From an uncultured Gemmatimonadota bacterium (lineage in GTDB: Bacteria > Gemmatimonadota > Gemmatimonadetes > Gemmatimonadales > GWC2-71-9), in contig CAMLHU010000120.1 in assembly GCA_946479825.1 (NCBI GenBank), positions 1 to 6,741 on the forward strand: a stretch of DNA of 6,741 nucleotides, given 5' to 3'. The notes beneath the pieces are model-generated. The model worked only from the letters and a program-made list of their open reading frames with translations. It was not told the origin of the DNA and searched no databases. The position numbers and the translations under genes were made by a program. Numbering within the stretch: position 1 is the stretch's first letter; each line of letters opens with the position of its first letter. Below, in pieces: positions 1 through 5,875 of this stretch.

Positions 1-337
1 TCTCGCCGTTGAAGCGCCCACCCCAATGCGATCGCGCGAGGAAGGTCCAGCCGATCTCCACTTCGTCCGGCTCGGCGCGCCCGAAATCGTAGCGCGAGCT
101 GCCGATAACCGCGCCGCTCGCGCGGTCGATCGCCACCAGCATCCCCCCCGACGCGAGCGCGTCGGCGAAGAAGCGCCGGAACACCGGCTCCTGCCAGCGG
201 TCGGAATCGGGGTGCTGCTCCCAGAGGAGCGGGTCGGACGCGACGGCGTACAGCGCGTCGAAGTCGTCCGGCCGCAGCGGCCGGAGCTCGAGGAGCTCGC
301 CGCGGAGCGTGGGCTGCGGATCGAACCCGGCGGTCAC
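1..337 (-). CDS. GNAT family N-acetyltransferase, RimJ/RimL-like, C-terminus cut by window edge
   Basis: This frame has no stop inside the window; I translated it from the reverse complement. It gives 112 residues running off the left edge. The family transfers an acetyl group from acetyl-CoA to an amine in the cytoplasm; the substrate cannot be told. Residues about 11-35 read LRGELLELRPLRPDDFDALY, the usual beta1-alpha1 opening of RimJ/RimL-like GNATs. Residues 66-80 (MLVAIDRASGAVIGS) are the beta2-beta3 hairpin. Residues 94-110 (EIGWTFLARSHWGGRFN) are the beta4 strand leading into the acetyl-CoA pyrophosphate loop, with a GGxxN variant of the usual glycine-rich motif. About 60 residues are probably missing. 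The start is a GTG at 335-337 that overlaps the TGA of the VOC gene (GTGA), which suggests translational coupling; no clear Shine-Dalgarno is seen. Frame and fold are secure; substrate is unknown. Confidence 0.87.
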   Translation of the reverse strand, partial: MTAGFDPQPTLRGELLELRPLRPDDFDALYAVASDPLLWEQHPDSDRWQEPVFRRFFADALASGGMLVAIDRASGAVIGSSRYDFGRAEPDEVEIGWTFLARSHWGGRFNGE

Positions 338-738
338 CCGTTGAGCGGCTTCGACACCGACCACTTGTAGCCGTCGGGGTCGCGGAACCGGAAGGCGCGC
401 ACTCCCCACGGCATGTCGGCGGGCTCGGTCTCCAGGGTGCCGCCGTGGGCCTTGATGTACTCGGCCACGCCGTCCACCGACTGCGATACCGAGATGGTGA
501 ACGAGAACCCCTCACCCTTCACGCGGTCCCAGCCCCGGGCGCCGTCGTCCTGGTTGAGGTTGATCCGGACGTTGCCGGCCTGCACGGCGACGCTCCGGAG
601 CTTGCCGTCGCGCTCGGTGCGGCGCACTTCGGTGAAGCCGACGACGCCGGTGTACCACGCGGCGCTCTTCTCGAGGTCCTTCACGGTCAGGGAGGCCATC
701 AGGGCCTGCCCCTGCAGCTGCTCTGCCTTGGCGGTCAT
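334..738 (-). CDS. VOC (glyoxalase/bleomycin-resistance/dioxygenase fold) family protein
   Basis: A 134-residue protein with the paired beta-alpha-beta-beta-beta modules of the vicinal oxygen chelate fold. The first module runs about residues 13-62 (ASLTVKDLEKSAAWYTGVVGF, then VAVQAGNVRINLNQDD). The second runs about 76-130 and ends in FRFRDPDGYKWSVS, the signature last strand of the family. Members are cytoplasmic metal-dependent isomerases, dioxygenases, thiol transferases or drug-binding proteins. Here the position where glyoxalases carry the first metal-binding His (before xxVxD) is Ser/Leu, so the canonical metal site may be incomplete and a binding role is possible. I chose the ATG at 736-738 because the stretch LQGQALMASLTVKDL before the fold resembles the usual N-terminus of this subgroup, and an AAGGA lies close upstream. 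The ATG at residue 14 is a weaker alternative. The gene overlaps the acetyltransferase by four bases, so the two are probably co-translated. Confidence 0.92.
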   Translation of the reverse strand: MTAKAEQLQGQALMASLTVKDLEKSAAWYTGVVGFTEVRRTERDGKLRSVAVQAGNVRINLNQDDGARGWDRVKGEGFSFTISVSQSVDGVAEYIKAHGGTLETEPADMPWGVRAFRFRDPDGYKWSVSKPLNG

Positions 739-769
739 AGATCCTTGGTCGGTCGGGCGATGAAAGTCT

Positions 770-789
770 CGGCCGGCGGTCGCCGGCCG
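770..789. other. GC stem-loop between the 74-residue gene and the VOC gene
   Basis: The arms CGGCCGGC (770-777) and GCCGGCCG (782-789) pair perfectly over 8 bp around a 4-base loop (GGTC). It lies in the 67-bp gap, 17 bases past the stop of the upstream minus-strand gene. On the minus strand it is followed by a mixed GAGACTTTC rather than a U-tract, so it is not a classical intrinsic terminator. It could be an attenuator or an RNA-stabilising element, or chance in GC-rich DNA. Confidence 0.4.
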
Positions 790-805
790 CGGTGCGGGGC
801 TCAGG

Positions 806-1030
806 TCACCGGCGTCCCCGCTCGAGCAGCGCCCAGAGCGCGGCGTCGTCGAGCGTCGGCCAGTCGAGCGGGACCCGGGCGACGAAGCGTTCCGCCCCCG
901 CCGTGACCTGCACCATCGCGTGGGCCTCGGCGGGGTGGGACGCCTTCGGCATCGTGGGGATGAATCCGCTGCCGCGGGCGATCTCTTCGATCTCCCACTG
1001 GCGGCCGGTCGGGTCGGTCAGCTGTCGCAT
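806..1030 (-). CDS. Small hypothetical protein, 74 residues
   Basis: I do not recognise a named family. The N-terminus MRQLTDPTGRQWEIEEI resembles, from memory, short uncharacterised proteins of GC-rich soil bacteria that open with a 'tD..GR.WEV' strand and close with an acidic/leucine helix. Here the close is LDWPTLDDAALWALLERG (residues 55-72). The protein has no signal peptide, membrane segment, cysteine or metal motif, so it is probably a small cytoplasmic alpha/beta protein. Its composition is balanced (W, F, I, M present), while the overlapping frame from a GTG at 1037 is dominated by R, D, P and G; that is why I prefer this frame. The ATG at 1028-1030 has only a weak GAG upstream. It lies 80 bp after the NAD(P)-binding gene and 67 bp before the VOC gene, both on the same strand. 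Function unknown. Confidence 0.62.
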   Translation of the reverse strand: MRQLTDPTGRQWEIEEIARGSGFIPTMPKASHPAEAHAMVQVTAGAERFVARVPLDWPTLDDAALWALLERGRR

Positions 1031-1110
1031 CGGTCACTCGGGGGCGAGGGGTCGATCGGCGGACCCTGCTAAGCTGGGCGTTCGACCACCGGGACGCAAC
1101 CGGCCCCCGC

Positions 1111-1785
1111 TCATCGGGTCCGCGCCGCCGCCAGGTTGATGTCGGCGGTGGTCAGGATGCGCCGGGGCCAGCCCTCGGCGGCCACGCTGATCATTGCGCG
1201 CCCCATCGCGACGGACGTCGTCGTCGAGCGGGGGAACAGCCATCGGACGACGGGGACGAGCGGGCGCAGGGCGTCGTAGAGCGCCTGGTACCACCGCACC
1301 CGCGAGCGCACGCCGCGGAGCGGCTGGATGAACCCCGGCCGGAACGCGTACGCCGCCCGGAACGGCAGCGCGAACACCGCGTTCTCGGCCCGTCCCTTGA
1401 CCCGGGCCCACATCACCCGTCCGCGCCCGGTGCCGTCGGTCCCGGCGCCGGTCACGAGGCAGAACGTCAACGCCGGGTTGGCCTCGGCCATCACGCGGGC
1501 CGCGGCGAGGGGCAGGTCGTACGTGAGCCGGGTGTACTCCGCTTCCGTGAGGCCGGCCGAGGTGACGCCGAGGCAGAAGAAGCAGGCGTCGCAGGCGGCG
1601 AAGTCGGCGCGGAGGTCGTCGTAGGCGAAGAAATCGGAGCGGACCACCTCGCGCAGCTTGGGGTGGGTCCGCCCCGTGGGGGAGCGGACGACCGCGAGGA
1701 CCGAGGTCACTCGCGGGTCGTCCAGGCATTCGAGCAGGACGCCGGCGCCGACCATCCCCGTGGCGCCGAAGAGGACCACGCGCAC
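1111..1785 (-). CDS. NAD(P)-binding Rossmann-fold protein, epimerase/atypical SDR type
   Basis: A 224-residue protein, about the length of compact atypical short-chain dehydrogenases. Residues 2-13 (RVVLFGATGMVG) are the beta1 strand and the GxxGxxG dinucleotide-binding loop. LAVVRSP (30-36) is the second strand. CFFCLGVTSAG (68-78) is the strand preceding the nicotinamide side. FCLVTGAGTDGTGRG (108-122) and MWARVKGRAE (125-134) occupy the catalytic region; W126 with K130 gives WxxxK where classical SDRs have YxxxK, so redox or epimerase activity is uncertain. It may instead act as a cofactor-binding or regulatory protein, like the TIP30/HTATIP2 branch. The GTG at 1783-1785 is chosen because the glycine loop begins at residue 7 and no better start precedes it. 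It follows the M1 peptidase stop by only 5 bases, so it is almost certainly in the same transcript. A longer open frame extending upstream is out-of-frame peptidase DNA. No membrane segment is evident. Confidence 0.9.
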   Translation of the reverse strand: MRVVLFGATGMVGAGVLLECLDDPRVTSVLAVVRSPTGRTHPKLREVVRSDFFAYDDLRADFAACDACFFCLGVTSAGLTEAEYTRLTYDLPLAAARVMAEANPALTFCLVTGAGTDGTGRGRVMWARVKGRAENAVFALPFRAAYAFRPGFIQPLRGVRSRVRWYQALYDALRPLVPVVRWLFPRSTTTSVAMGRAMISVAAEGWPRRILTTADINLAAARTR

Positions 1786-1790
1786 CGTGG

Positions 1791-3665
1791 CTAGTGCCGG
1801 GTCCAGGCGTTGTTGGTGGTGTCGGAATCCATCCAGATCCCGCCGTCGACCTGCACCGACTTGACGGCGCCGCGCACCGGGATCGTGGCCTGGCGCTGGT
1901 CCCGCGCCCACACCGCCGGGGTCTGGTGCAGCCGCTCCACCTTGCCGTCGGCGCGGGTCACCACGAGGTCGAACGGCGCCACCATCCCGCCCACGTTCGT
2001 GACGGTCACGGCGGAGCCGCCCTTCGTCTTCGCGACCCCCTTCACCGCGAGGTCGATCCGCCCGCTGCTGAAGAACCAGCTGTTCCAGTACCAGTCGAGC
2101 GGGCGCTTGGCGACGTCGTCGAAGGTGTGGAAGAAGTCCCACGGCGTCGGGTGCTTCCCGTTCCAGCGCGCCATGTAGGCGTGGAGCGCCTGCCGGAAGA
2201 GCGCGTCGCCCAGGAGGTCCTTGAGGCCGAGGTAGGCGAGCGCGGGCTTGCCGTAGGCGTTGATCCCGTAGGCGACGCCTGTCAGCGCGTCCGCCGGCGT
2301 GATGACCGGGATGTCCTGCAGCGGCGAGGTGTTGTGGGCCCAGCCGCTCACGCGGAACTGCCGGAACAGCGTCGCCGCGGTGTCGGCGCCCATGTCCACC
2401 GTGTTGATCAGGTCCTCGAAGGTGGTGGCCCACCCCTCGTCCATGAAGGCGTAGCGGGTCTCGTTGATGCCCATGTAGAACGGCATGTACGTATGGGCGA
2501 TCTCGTGCGCCACCACGAACTGGGCGAACCTGGGGTCGGGGTACGACTCGTCGTTGGCCATCATCGGGTACTCCATCCCCGCGCCGCCCTGGAAGGCGGT
2601 CATCTTCTCGTACGGGTAGGGGACCCCCGGCCACTGGTGCGACAGGAAGTCGAGCGAGTGGGCCGCGAACTTCACCATCTGGTGGAAGTCGGCCGCGGTG
2701 TCGTTGTAGGCGGCCTGCACGCTGGCGCGGCGGTGGGTCGCATCGTCCACCTGTACGCTGCCGGCGTCCCAGTCGTAATGGTCGCTCAGGCCGTAGGCCA
2801 CGTCGGGGATGTCGCTCGCGGTGAAGTGCCAGCTCGCGGTGGCCCCGCCCCCCGCCGTCACCTGGCCGGCGTGGATCTCCGCCCCGGTGCCGACGTGGAT
2901 GGTGGTGTCGCTGGTGAACGAAGCCTGGAACCGCGCCAGCGCCGCCGGCCGCAGCAGCGCGTCGGCGTTGGTGAGCGTGCCCGTCCCCCAGACCACGTAG
3001 TTGGCCGGGACGGTGACGGTCACGTCGTAGTCGTTGAAGTCGCTGTAGAACTCGTGGCTGGTGTGGTCCATCGTGTCCCACCCGTTGTAGTCGTCATAGA
3101 CGGCCACGCGCGGGTAGAAGTAGGCCACGTAGAAGGTGGTCGAGTCGATGACCCCGTAGCGCCCCGGCCGGGCCGGGAGGTCGAACCACCAGTCGAACGA
3201 GAGCCGGACCGACTGATGCGGCGCCAGCGCCTCCGGGAGCCGCACCGGCTGCCAGGTGAAGTAGCGGTCGGACTCCTTCCACTGCTGCGCCGTGCCGTTC
3301 ACCGAGAACGCGGTGACGTGCACCCCCGAGGTGAGCTCGTCCGCGGAGGCGCCCCCCAGCCGCGGCGCGCCGGGCTTGTGCGAGTTCGGGAAGAGCCGGA
3401 TCACCAGCGTCCGCAGGGTGTCGGGGCTCTCGTTGGTGTAGGTGATCTCCTCGGTGCCCGACACCTTGGGGTCCGGGGGCGTGGTGGAGATCGCGATCCG
3501 GTACTGGCCGTGGTTCTGCCAGTAGTTGGGGCCCGGATGGCCGTCCATCGTCCGGGTGCCGGCGGCGTAGGTCCGCTGGACGCCCCTGGGCATCTGGAGC
3601 CCCTGCGCCCGGAGGGCGGGGGCGGCGAGGAGCGCGGCGGCGGCGATCAGTGCGGTGCGGCGCAT
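1791..3665 (-). CDS. Exported M1-family zinc metallopeptidase (aminopeptidase N-like)
   Basis: A 624-residue protein. Residues 1-21 (MRRTALIAAAALLAAPALRA, then Q) form a Sec signal peptide with probable cleavage near ALRAQ-G, so it acts outside the cytoplasm. About residues 45-260 form the N-terminal beta-sandwich typical of M1 enzymes. The catalytic domain has the exopeptidase-like motif GAGMEYPM (361-368, in place of GAMEN) and the zinc site H387-E388-x-x-H391 followed by E410 exactly 18 residues later, in DEGWATTFED. Y466 or Y471 could be the transition-state tyrosine. A helical segment (about 473-535) leads to a C-terminal beta-rich tail (536-624). The family removes N-terminal residues from peptides. 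The start is set at the ATG at 3663-3665: AGGAAGG lies 11 bases upstream and the signal peptide begins there. The open frame continues 43 codons further but without signal character. All key residues are present; only the peptide preference is unknown. Confidence 0.96.
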   Translation of the reverse strand: MRRTALIAAAALLAAPALRAQGLQMPRGVQRTYAAGTRTMDGHPGPNYWQNHGQYRIAISTTPPDPKVSGTEEITYTNESPDTLRTLVIRLFPNSHKPGAPRLGGASADELTSGVHVTAFSVNGTAQQWKESDRYFTWQPVRLPEALAPHQSVRLSFDWWFDLPARPGRYGVIDSTTFYVAYFYPRVAVYDDYNGWDTMDHTSHEFYSDFNDYDVTVTVPANYVVWGTGTLTNADALLRPAALARFQASFTSDTTIHVGTGAEIHAGQVTAGGGATASWHFTASDIPDVAYGLSDHYDWDAGSVQVDDATHRRASVQAAYNDTAADFHQMVKFAAHSLDFLSHQWPGVPYPYEKMTAFQGGAGMEYPMMANDESYPDPRFAQFVVAHEIAHTYMPFYMGINETRYAFMDEGWATTFEDLINTVDMGADTAATLFRQFRVSGWAHNTSPLQDIPVITPADALTGVAYGINAYGKPALAYLGLKDLLGDALFRQALHAYMARWNGKHPTPWDFFHTFDDVAKRPLDWYWNSWFFSSGRIDLAVKGVAKTKGGSAVTVTNVGGMVAPFDLVVTRADGKVERLHQTPAVWARDQRQATIPVRGAVKSVQVDGGIWMDSDTTNNAWTRH

Positions 3666-3709
3666 GCGGTGGCATTCCTTCCTGGGGGTTCTCACGGAGC
3701 ATCTCGGTG

Positions 3710-3727
3710 CGGCCCGCCCACGGGCCG
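3710..3727. repeat. GC stem-loop, copy 1, just past the DUF2892-like gene stop
   Basis: Arms CGGCCCG (3710-3716) and CGGGCCG (3721-3727) form a perfect 7-bp stem with loop CCCA. It sits two bases beyond the minus-strand TGA at 3730-3732 and 44 bases before the peptidase start. It has no U-tract, so it is more likely an attenuator, processing or stabilising stem than a strong terminator. A second stem with identical arms lies at 3764-3781. Confidence 0.5.
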
Positions 3728-3729
3728 AG

Positions 3730-3993
3730 TCATTGGAGCGCGTCCTGCCCGGCGCGGATCGTCCGGCCCGCCAGCGGGCCGCCACAGGCGGCACTGACGT
3801 AGCACCAGTCGAAGGCCCCGGCCGTCAGGGGAAAGACGCTCCAGATCAGCGACACGACGCCGAGCGTGCGGTCGCGGAACAGGTAGCCGGCGACGAGGAA
3901 CCCCGTCCCGGCCGCCAGGCGGAACGCCCGCCCCGCTCCGCTGTTGATGAAGCGGGAGAACCGGGTCCGGTTGAACCGTTCGTGGGCGTTCAT
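3730..3993 (-). CDS. Small inner-membrane protein, DUF2892 (YgaP-TM)-like
   Basis: An 87-residue protein. A basic N-terminus (RFNRTRFSRF) precedes two hydrophobic segments, about residues 26-39 (LAAGTGFLVAGYLF) and 44-60 (LGVVSLIWSVFPLTAGA), separated by the charged turn RDR. It then ends in FDWCYVSAACGGPLAGR. This pattern of two short helices, followed by an aromatic/Cys-containing CY...C motif (C64, C70) and a GGP, matches my memory of DUF2892 proteins. Their role is unknown; one relative is the membrane anchor of the rhodanese YgaP. No rhodanese domain is present here. The ATG at 3991-3993 has GAGGA ten bases upstream. The gene starts 38 bases after the serine hydrolase stop and ends 64 bases before the peptidase start, so it bridges two genes for exported hydrolases. 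Longer open frames through this region are out-of-frame hydrolase DNA. Confidence 0.78.
   Translation of the reverse strand: MNAHERFNRTRFSRFINSGAGRAFRLAAGTGFLVAGYLFRDRTLGVVSLIWSVFPLTAGAFDWCYVSAACGGPLAGRTIRAGQDALQ
3764..3781. repeat. GC stem-loop, copy 2, inside the DUF2892-like gene
   Basis: Arms CGGCCCG (3764-3770) and CGGGCCG (3775-3781) match copy 1 at 3710-3727 exactly; only the loop differs (CCAG versus CCCA). It encodes the GGPLAG part of the protein tail. The start-to-start distance between the copies is 54 bp. Confidence 0.5.
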
Positions 3994-4031
3994 CCGGTCC
4001 GGATCCTCGTGTGGGGCGTGGGCACCGGTCC

Positions 4032-5459
4032 TCAGGCCTCCGGATCGACGAGGAACTGCTCGAGCTTCCCGTCGGGCATGGTGTAGGTGCTGAGGGACAC
4101 CTTCGTCCCGGTGGCGAACTCGACCTCGAAGCCGCGGTACGTCATCCCGCCGCGGAGGCTGGCGCCGGTCTGGTGCAGCGACGTGATGGCGCCCAGGGGG
4201 CCGAGGCTCGACTTGAAGTCGCCGATGGCGGTGTCGTCGAAGTAGAAGTTGGCGTTGGCCGTGAAGAGCGAGCGGTCGATCTTCCCCTGCTGCAGCCCCG
4301 CCAGGACCTGCTTCGCCTGCGCCTCGGCCGCCGCCACCACCGACGCGTCGCTGGTGGCGTTGGGCGCGGGGGGCAGGAGCAGCCCGGCGATCGCCCGGCC
4401 GACCGCGCCGGCGGCGGAGCTCGCCTCCTGGTTGGTCAGCACCGCGATCGCGATCTTGTCGTCGGGAAAGACGATGTTCTGCGCCACGAACCCGCCCACC
4501 TCGCCGCTGTGCGCCACCACCCGGTGGCCGTTGCGGTAGCCCACGGCCACGCCGAGTCCGTAACCGATCCCCTGGCCGTTCTTGAGCTTCATCTCGGCCT
4601 CCATCGCGGCGTAGGACGACGGCGCGAGGAGCGACTGGTCCATGATGGAGATGTCCCAGGTCAGCAGGTCGCCCACGGGCATCGCCATCTCGCCGTCGGC
4701 GAAGTACCATCCCGGCGCCTCGATCCGGGCGGGACGGAGCGGGCCGAGCGCGTTGCGGGCGTAGCCGACCGGCTCGACCAGGTCGTGCTGGGTGTCGAGG
4801 TCGATGGCGTGGTCGAGGTGCAGCGGCTTGAGGACGCGCTCGGAGAGGAACTGCCAGAACGGCTCGCCGCTCGCCTTCTCGACGATGAGGCCGACGATGT
4901 TGAAGTTGGTGTTGCTGTACTGGTACTGGGTGCCGGGGTCGAAATCGAGCGGCTTCGTGGCCCACTCGTGGATGATCGCCTGCGCGCTGCTCGGCTTGGT
5001 CCAGGCGGGGATGGTGTAGTCCTGCGGCGCGTAGTCCTCGTAGCCCGAGGTGTGCGTCAGGAGGTTCCGGATGGTGACCTCGTTGGCGCGGGTGAGCTCG
5101 GGGAAGAACTTCGAGACCGGGTCGTCGAGGGAGAGCTTCCCCTCCTGCACCAGGAGCAGCACGCACGCCGCCGTGAACTGCTTGCTGATCGACCCGATGG
5201 CGTAGTGCATGTCGGCCGTCGCGGGGAGCGCGTGCGAGAGCCGCGCCATCCCGAACGCCTGGGTATACACGATCTTCCCGCCCTGCACGATGCCGAGCGA
5301 GACGCTCGGTACGCCGGTCTTCTGCATCACGTCGTGCACCGCGGCCTCGACCTTGGCCGAGAGGTCGGGTGGCAGCGTGTTGACCCCCTGCGCGGCGACC
5401 GCGGCCGGCGCGGCGGCGAGGAGGAGGAAGAGCAGGGAAGTACGGAGGGAACGACGCAT
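4032..5459 (-). CDS. Exported serine hydrolase, beta-lactamase/S12 family, with C-terminal extra domain
   Basis: A 475-residue protein. Residues 1-24 (RRSLRTSLLFLLLAAAPAA, then VAAQ-G) form a signal peptide, so it works in the periplasm or outside. The penicillin-binding-protein-like domain (about 30-365) has all three active-site elements. S90-I-S-K93 is the nucleophile box within YAIGSISKQFTAA, Y181-S-N183 is the second motif, and H317-S-G319 (HSGEVGG) replaces KTG as in esterases and class-C-like S12 enzymes. LTHTSGY (134-140) is a further family hallmark. Relatives act as DD-peptidases, esterases or amidases; substrate cannot be assigned, and true beta-lactam resistance is not implied. 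About residues 375-475 form a separate alpha+beta domain (FTANANFYF..., then SLGPLGAITSL, ending KLEQFLV), which looks NTF2/SnoaL-like and is often attached to these hydrolases. The ATG at 5457-5459 is chosen because the signal peptide starts there; the frame is open 114 codons further through repeat DNA. It is the first gene of the leftward run. Confidence 0.95.
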   Translation of the reverse strand: MRRSLRTSLLFLLLAAAPAAVAAQGVNTLPPDLSAKVEAAVHDVMQKTGVPSVSLGIVQGGKIVYTQAFGMARLSHALPATADMHYAIGSISKQFTAACVLLLVQEGKLSLDDPVSKFFPELTRANEVTIRNLLTHTSGYEDYAPQDYTIPAWTKPSSAQAIIHEWATKPLDFDPGTQYQYSNTNFNIVGLIVEKASGEPFWQFLSERVLKPLHLDHAIDLDTQHDLVEPVGYARNALGPLRPARIEAPGWYFADGEMAMPVGDLLTWDISIMDQSLLAPSSYAAMEAEMKLKNGQGIGYGLGVAVGYRNGHRVVAHSGEVGGFVAQNIVFPDDKIAIAVLTNQEASSAAGAVGRAIAGLLLPPAPNATSDASVVAAAEAQAKQVLAGLQQGKIDRSLFTANANFYFDDTAIGDFKSSLGPLGAITSLHQTGASLRGGMTYRGFEVEFATGTKVSLSTYTMPDGKLEQFLVDPEA

Positions 5460-5488
5460 CAGGGATCTCGCTGGGGAAGGACCCGGGC

Positions 5489-5494
5489 AATATA
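5489..5494 (-). promoter_or_regulatory. Possible -10 element of the serine hydrolase gene
   Basis: Read on the minus strand this is TATATT, the only AT-rich hexamer in the GC-rich stretch upstream of the hydrolase. It would start a leader of about 22 bases before the ATG at 5459. No recognisable -35 hexamer lies 17 bases upstream; the 17-bp repeat block begins about there. The leader offers only a weak GAG near the start. Confidence 0.35.
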
Positions 5495-5520
5495 CCGGCC
5501 CCCGGGCGGGTCCGCTGCAG

Positions 5521-5592
5521 GGGGTGGCCTGCGGCCACCCCTGGCCTGCGGCCACCCCTGGCCTGCGGCCGCCTCTGGCCTGCGGCCACCCC
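5521..5592. repeat. Four-copy 17-bp tandem repeat with hairpin units
   Basis: The unit TGGCCTGCGGCCACCCC occurs at 5525-5541, 5542-5558, 5559-5575 and 5576-5592. Copies 1, 2 and 4 are identical; copy 3 differs at two bases (A to G at unit position 13, C to T at 16). Each unit contains TGGCC-TGC-GGCCA, a 5-bp stem with a 3-base loop. The GGGG at 5521-5524 extends the first unit to a perfect 9-bp stem (GGGGTGGCC with GGCCACCCC). The block ends about 62 bp upstream of the hydrolase ATG, directly behind the possible promoter. A protein-coding origin is unlikely because 17 is not a multiple of three. Confidence 0.93.
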
Positions 5593-5661
5593 CGCCGGCG
5601 GGACTGGCTGTGCGCCGCCTGTGGGTTCGCCTGCATCTCGTCCAGCAGGGGACCGCTTGCA

Positions 5662-5700
5662 CCACGAAGGGCACGAAGGGACACGAAGAGGCACGAAGAA
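5662..5700. repeat. CACGAAG short-repeat array
   Basis: CACGAAG occurs four times, starting at 5663, 5672, 5682 and 5692, separated by GG, GGA and AGG. Purine-rich arrays of this kind (CACGAAG or CACAAAG spaced by 2-3 purines) appear, to my memory, in intergenic DNA of many soil and freshwater bacteria and are often mistranslated as small proteins. Origin and role are not known to me. Confidence 0.85.
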
Positions 5701-5776
5701 CAACCCTTGATGTGGGTGACCGGAATAGTTCCGACCACGCAGGCCTGCACGATCCCGCCTCCCGGGCCGTCTCCAA

Positions 5777-5866
5777 CCTCACTTCTCGATCCCCTCTCCA
5801 CTTACGCCGTCGGATCCTGAGCTCCTCGCCACGTCGCTACTCCTCACCTCCCGACCCCCTTCTTCC
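5777..5866. repeat. Two direct copies of a C-rich CCTCAC...CCCC module
   Basis: Copy 1 (5777-5806) is CCTCAC, an 8-base spacer, then CCCCTCTCCACTTACG. Copy 2 (about 5842-5866) is CCTCAC, CTCCCGA, then CCCCCTTCTTCC, which is more degenerate. Copy 1 matches the later copy at 5876-5904 at 15 of 16 positions in its 3' part (TTACG versus ATACG). Copy 2 matches the inverted copy best (both have ...CCGACCCCCT after CCTCAC). Confidence 0.7.
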
Positions 5867-5875
5867 TCGCGGCGG

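Noticed and set aside
801..1037. Alternative 78-codon frame starting at a GTG at 1037
   Set aside because: It is composed mostly of R, D, P, G and A, whereas the overlapping 74-residue frame has balanced composition and an ATG.
1786..3081. Possible N-terminal extension fusing about 430 residues to the NAD(P)-binding protein
   Set aside because: The extension is an out-of-frame reading of the peptidase gene (R/G/H/P-rich). The Rossmann fold begins at once after the GTG at 1785.
1794..3797. Plus-strand open frame of 667 codons opposite the peptidase
   Set aside because: Its translation is dominated by V, G, R, H and P with no domain, while the minus strand encodes a complete M1 peptidase with intact zinc motif. 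It is a shadow frame caused by high GC.
5521..5592. CRISPR array
   Set aside because: Units are 17 bp and directly contiguous with no spacers, and no cas gene is present.
3994..5703. Possible long N-terminal extension of the DUF2892-like protein
   Set aside because: It is the wrong frame of the serine hydrolase plus repeat DNA; a proper ATG with GAGGA upstream starts the 87-residue protein.
5460..5801. N-terminal extension of the serine hydrolase (114 codons)
   Set aside because: It translates the 17-bp and CACGAAG repeats; a clean signal peptide starts at 5459.
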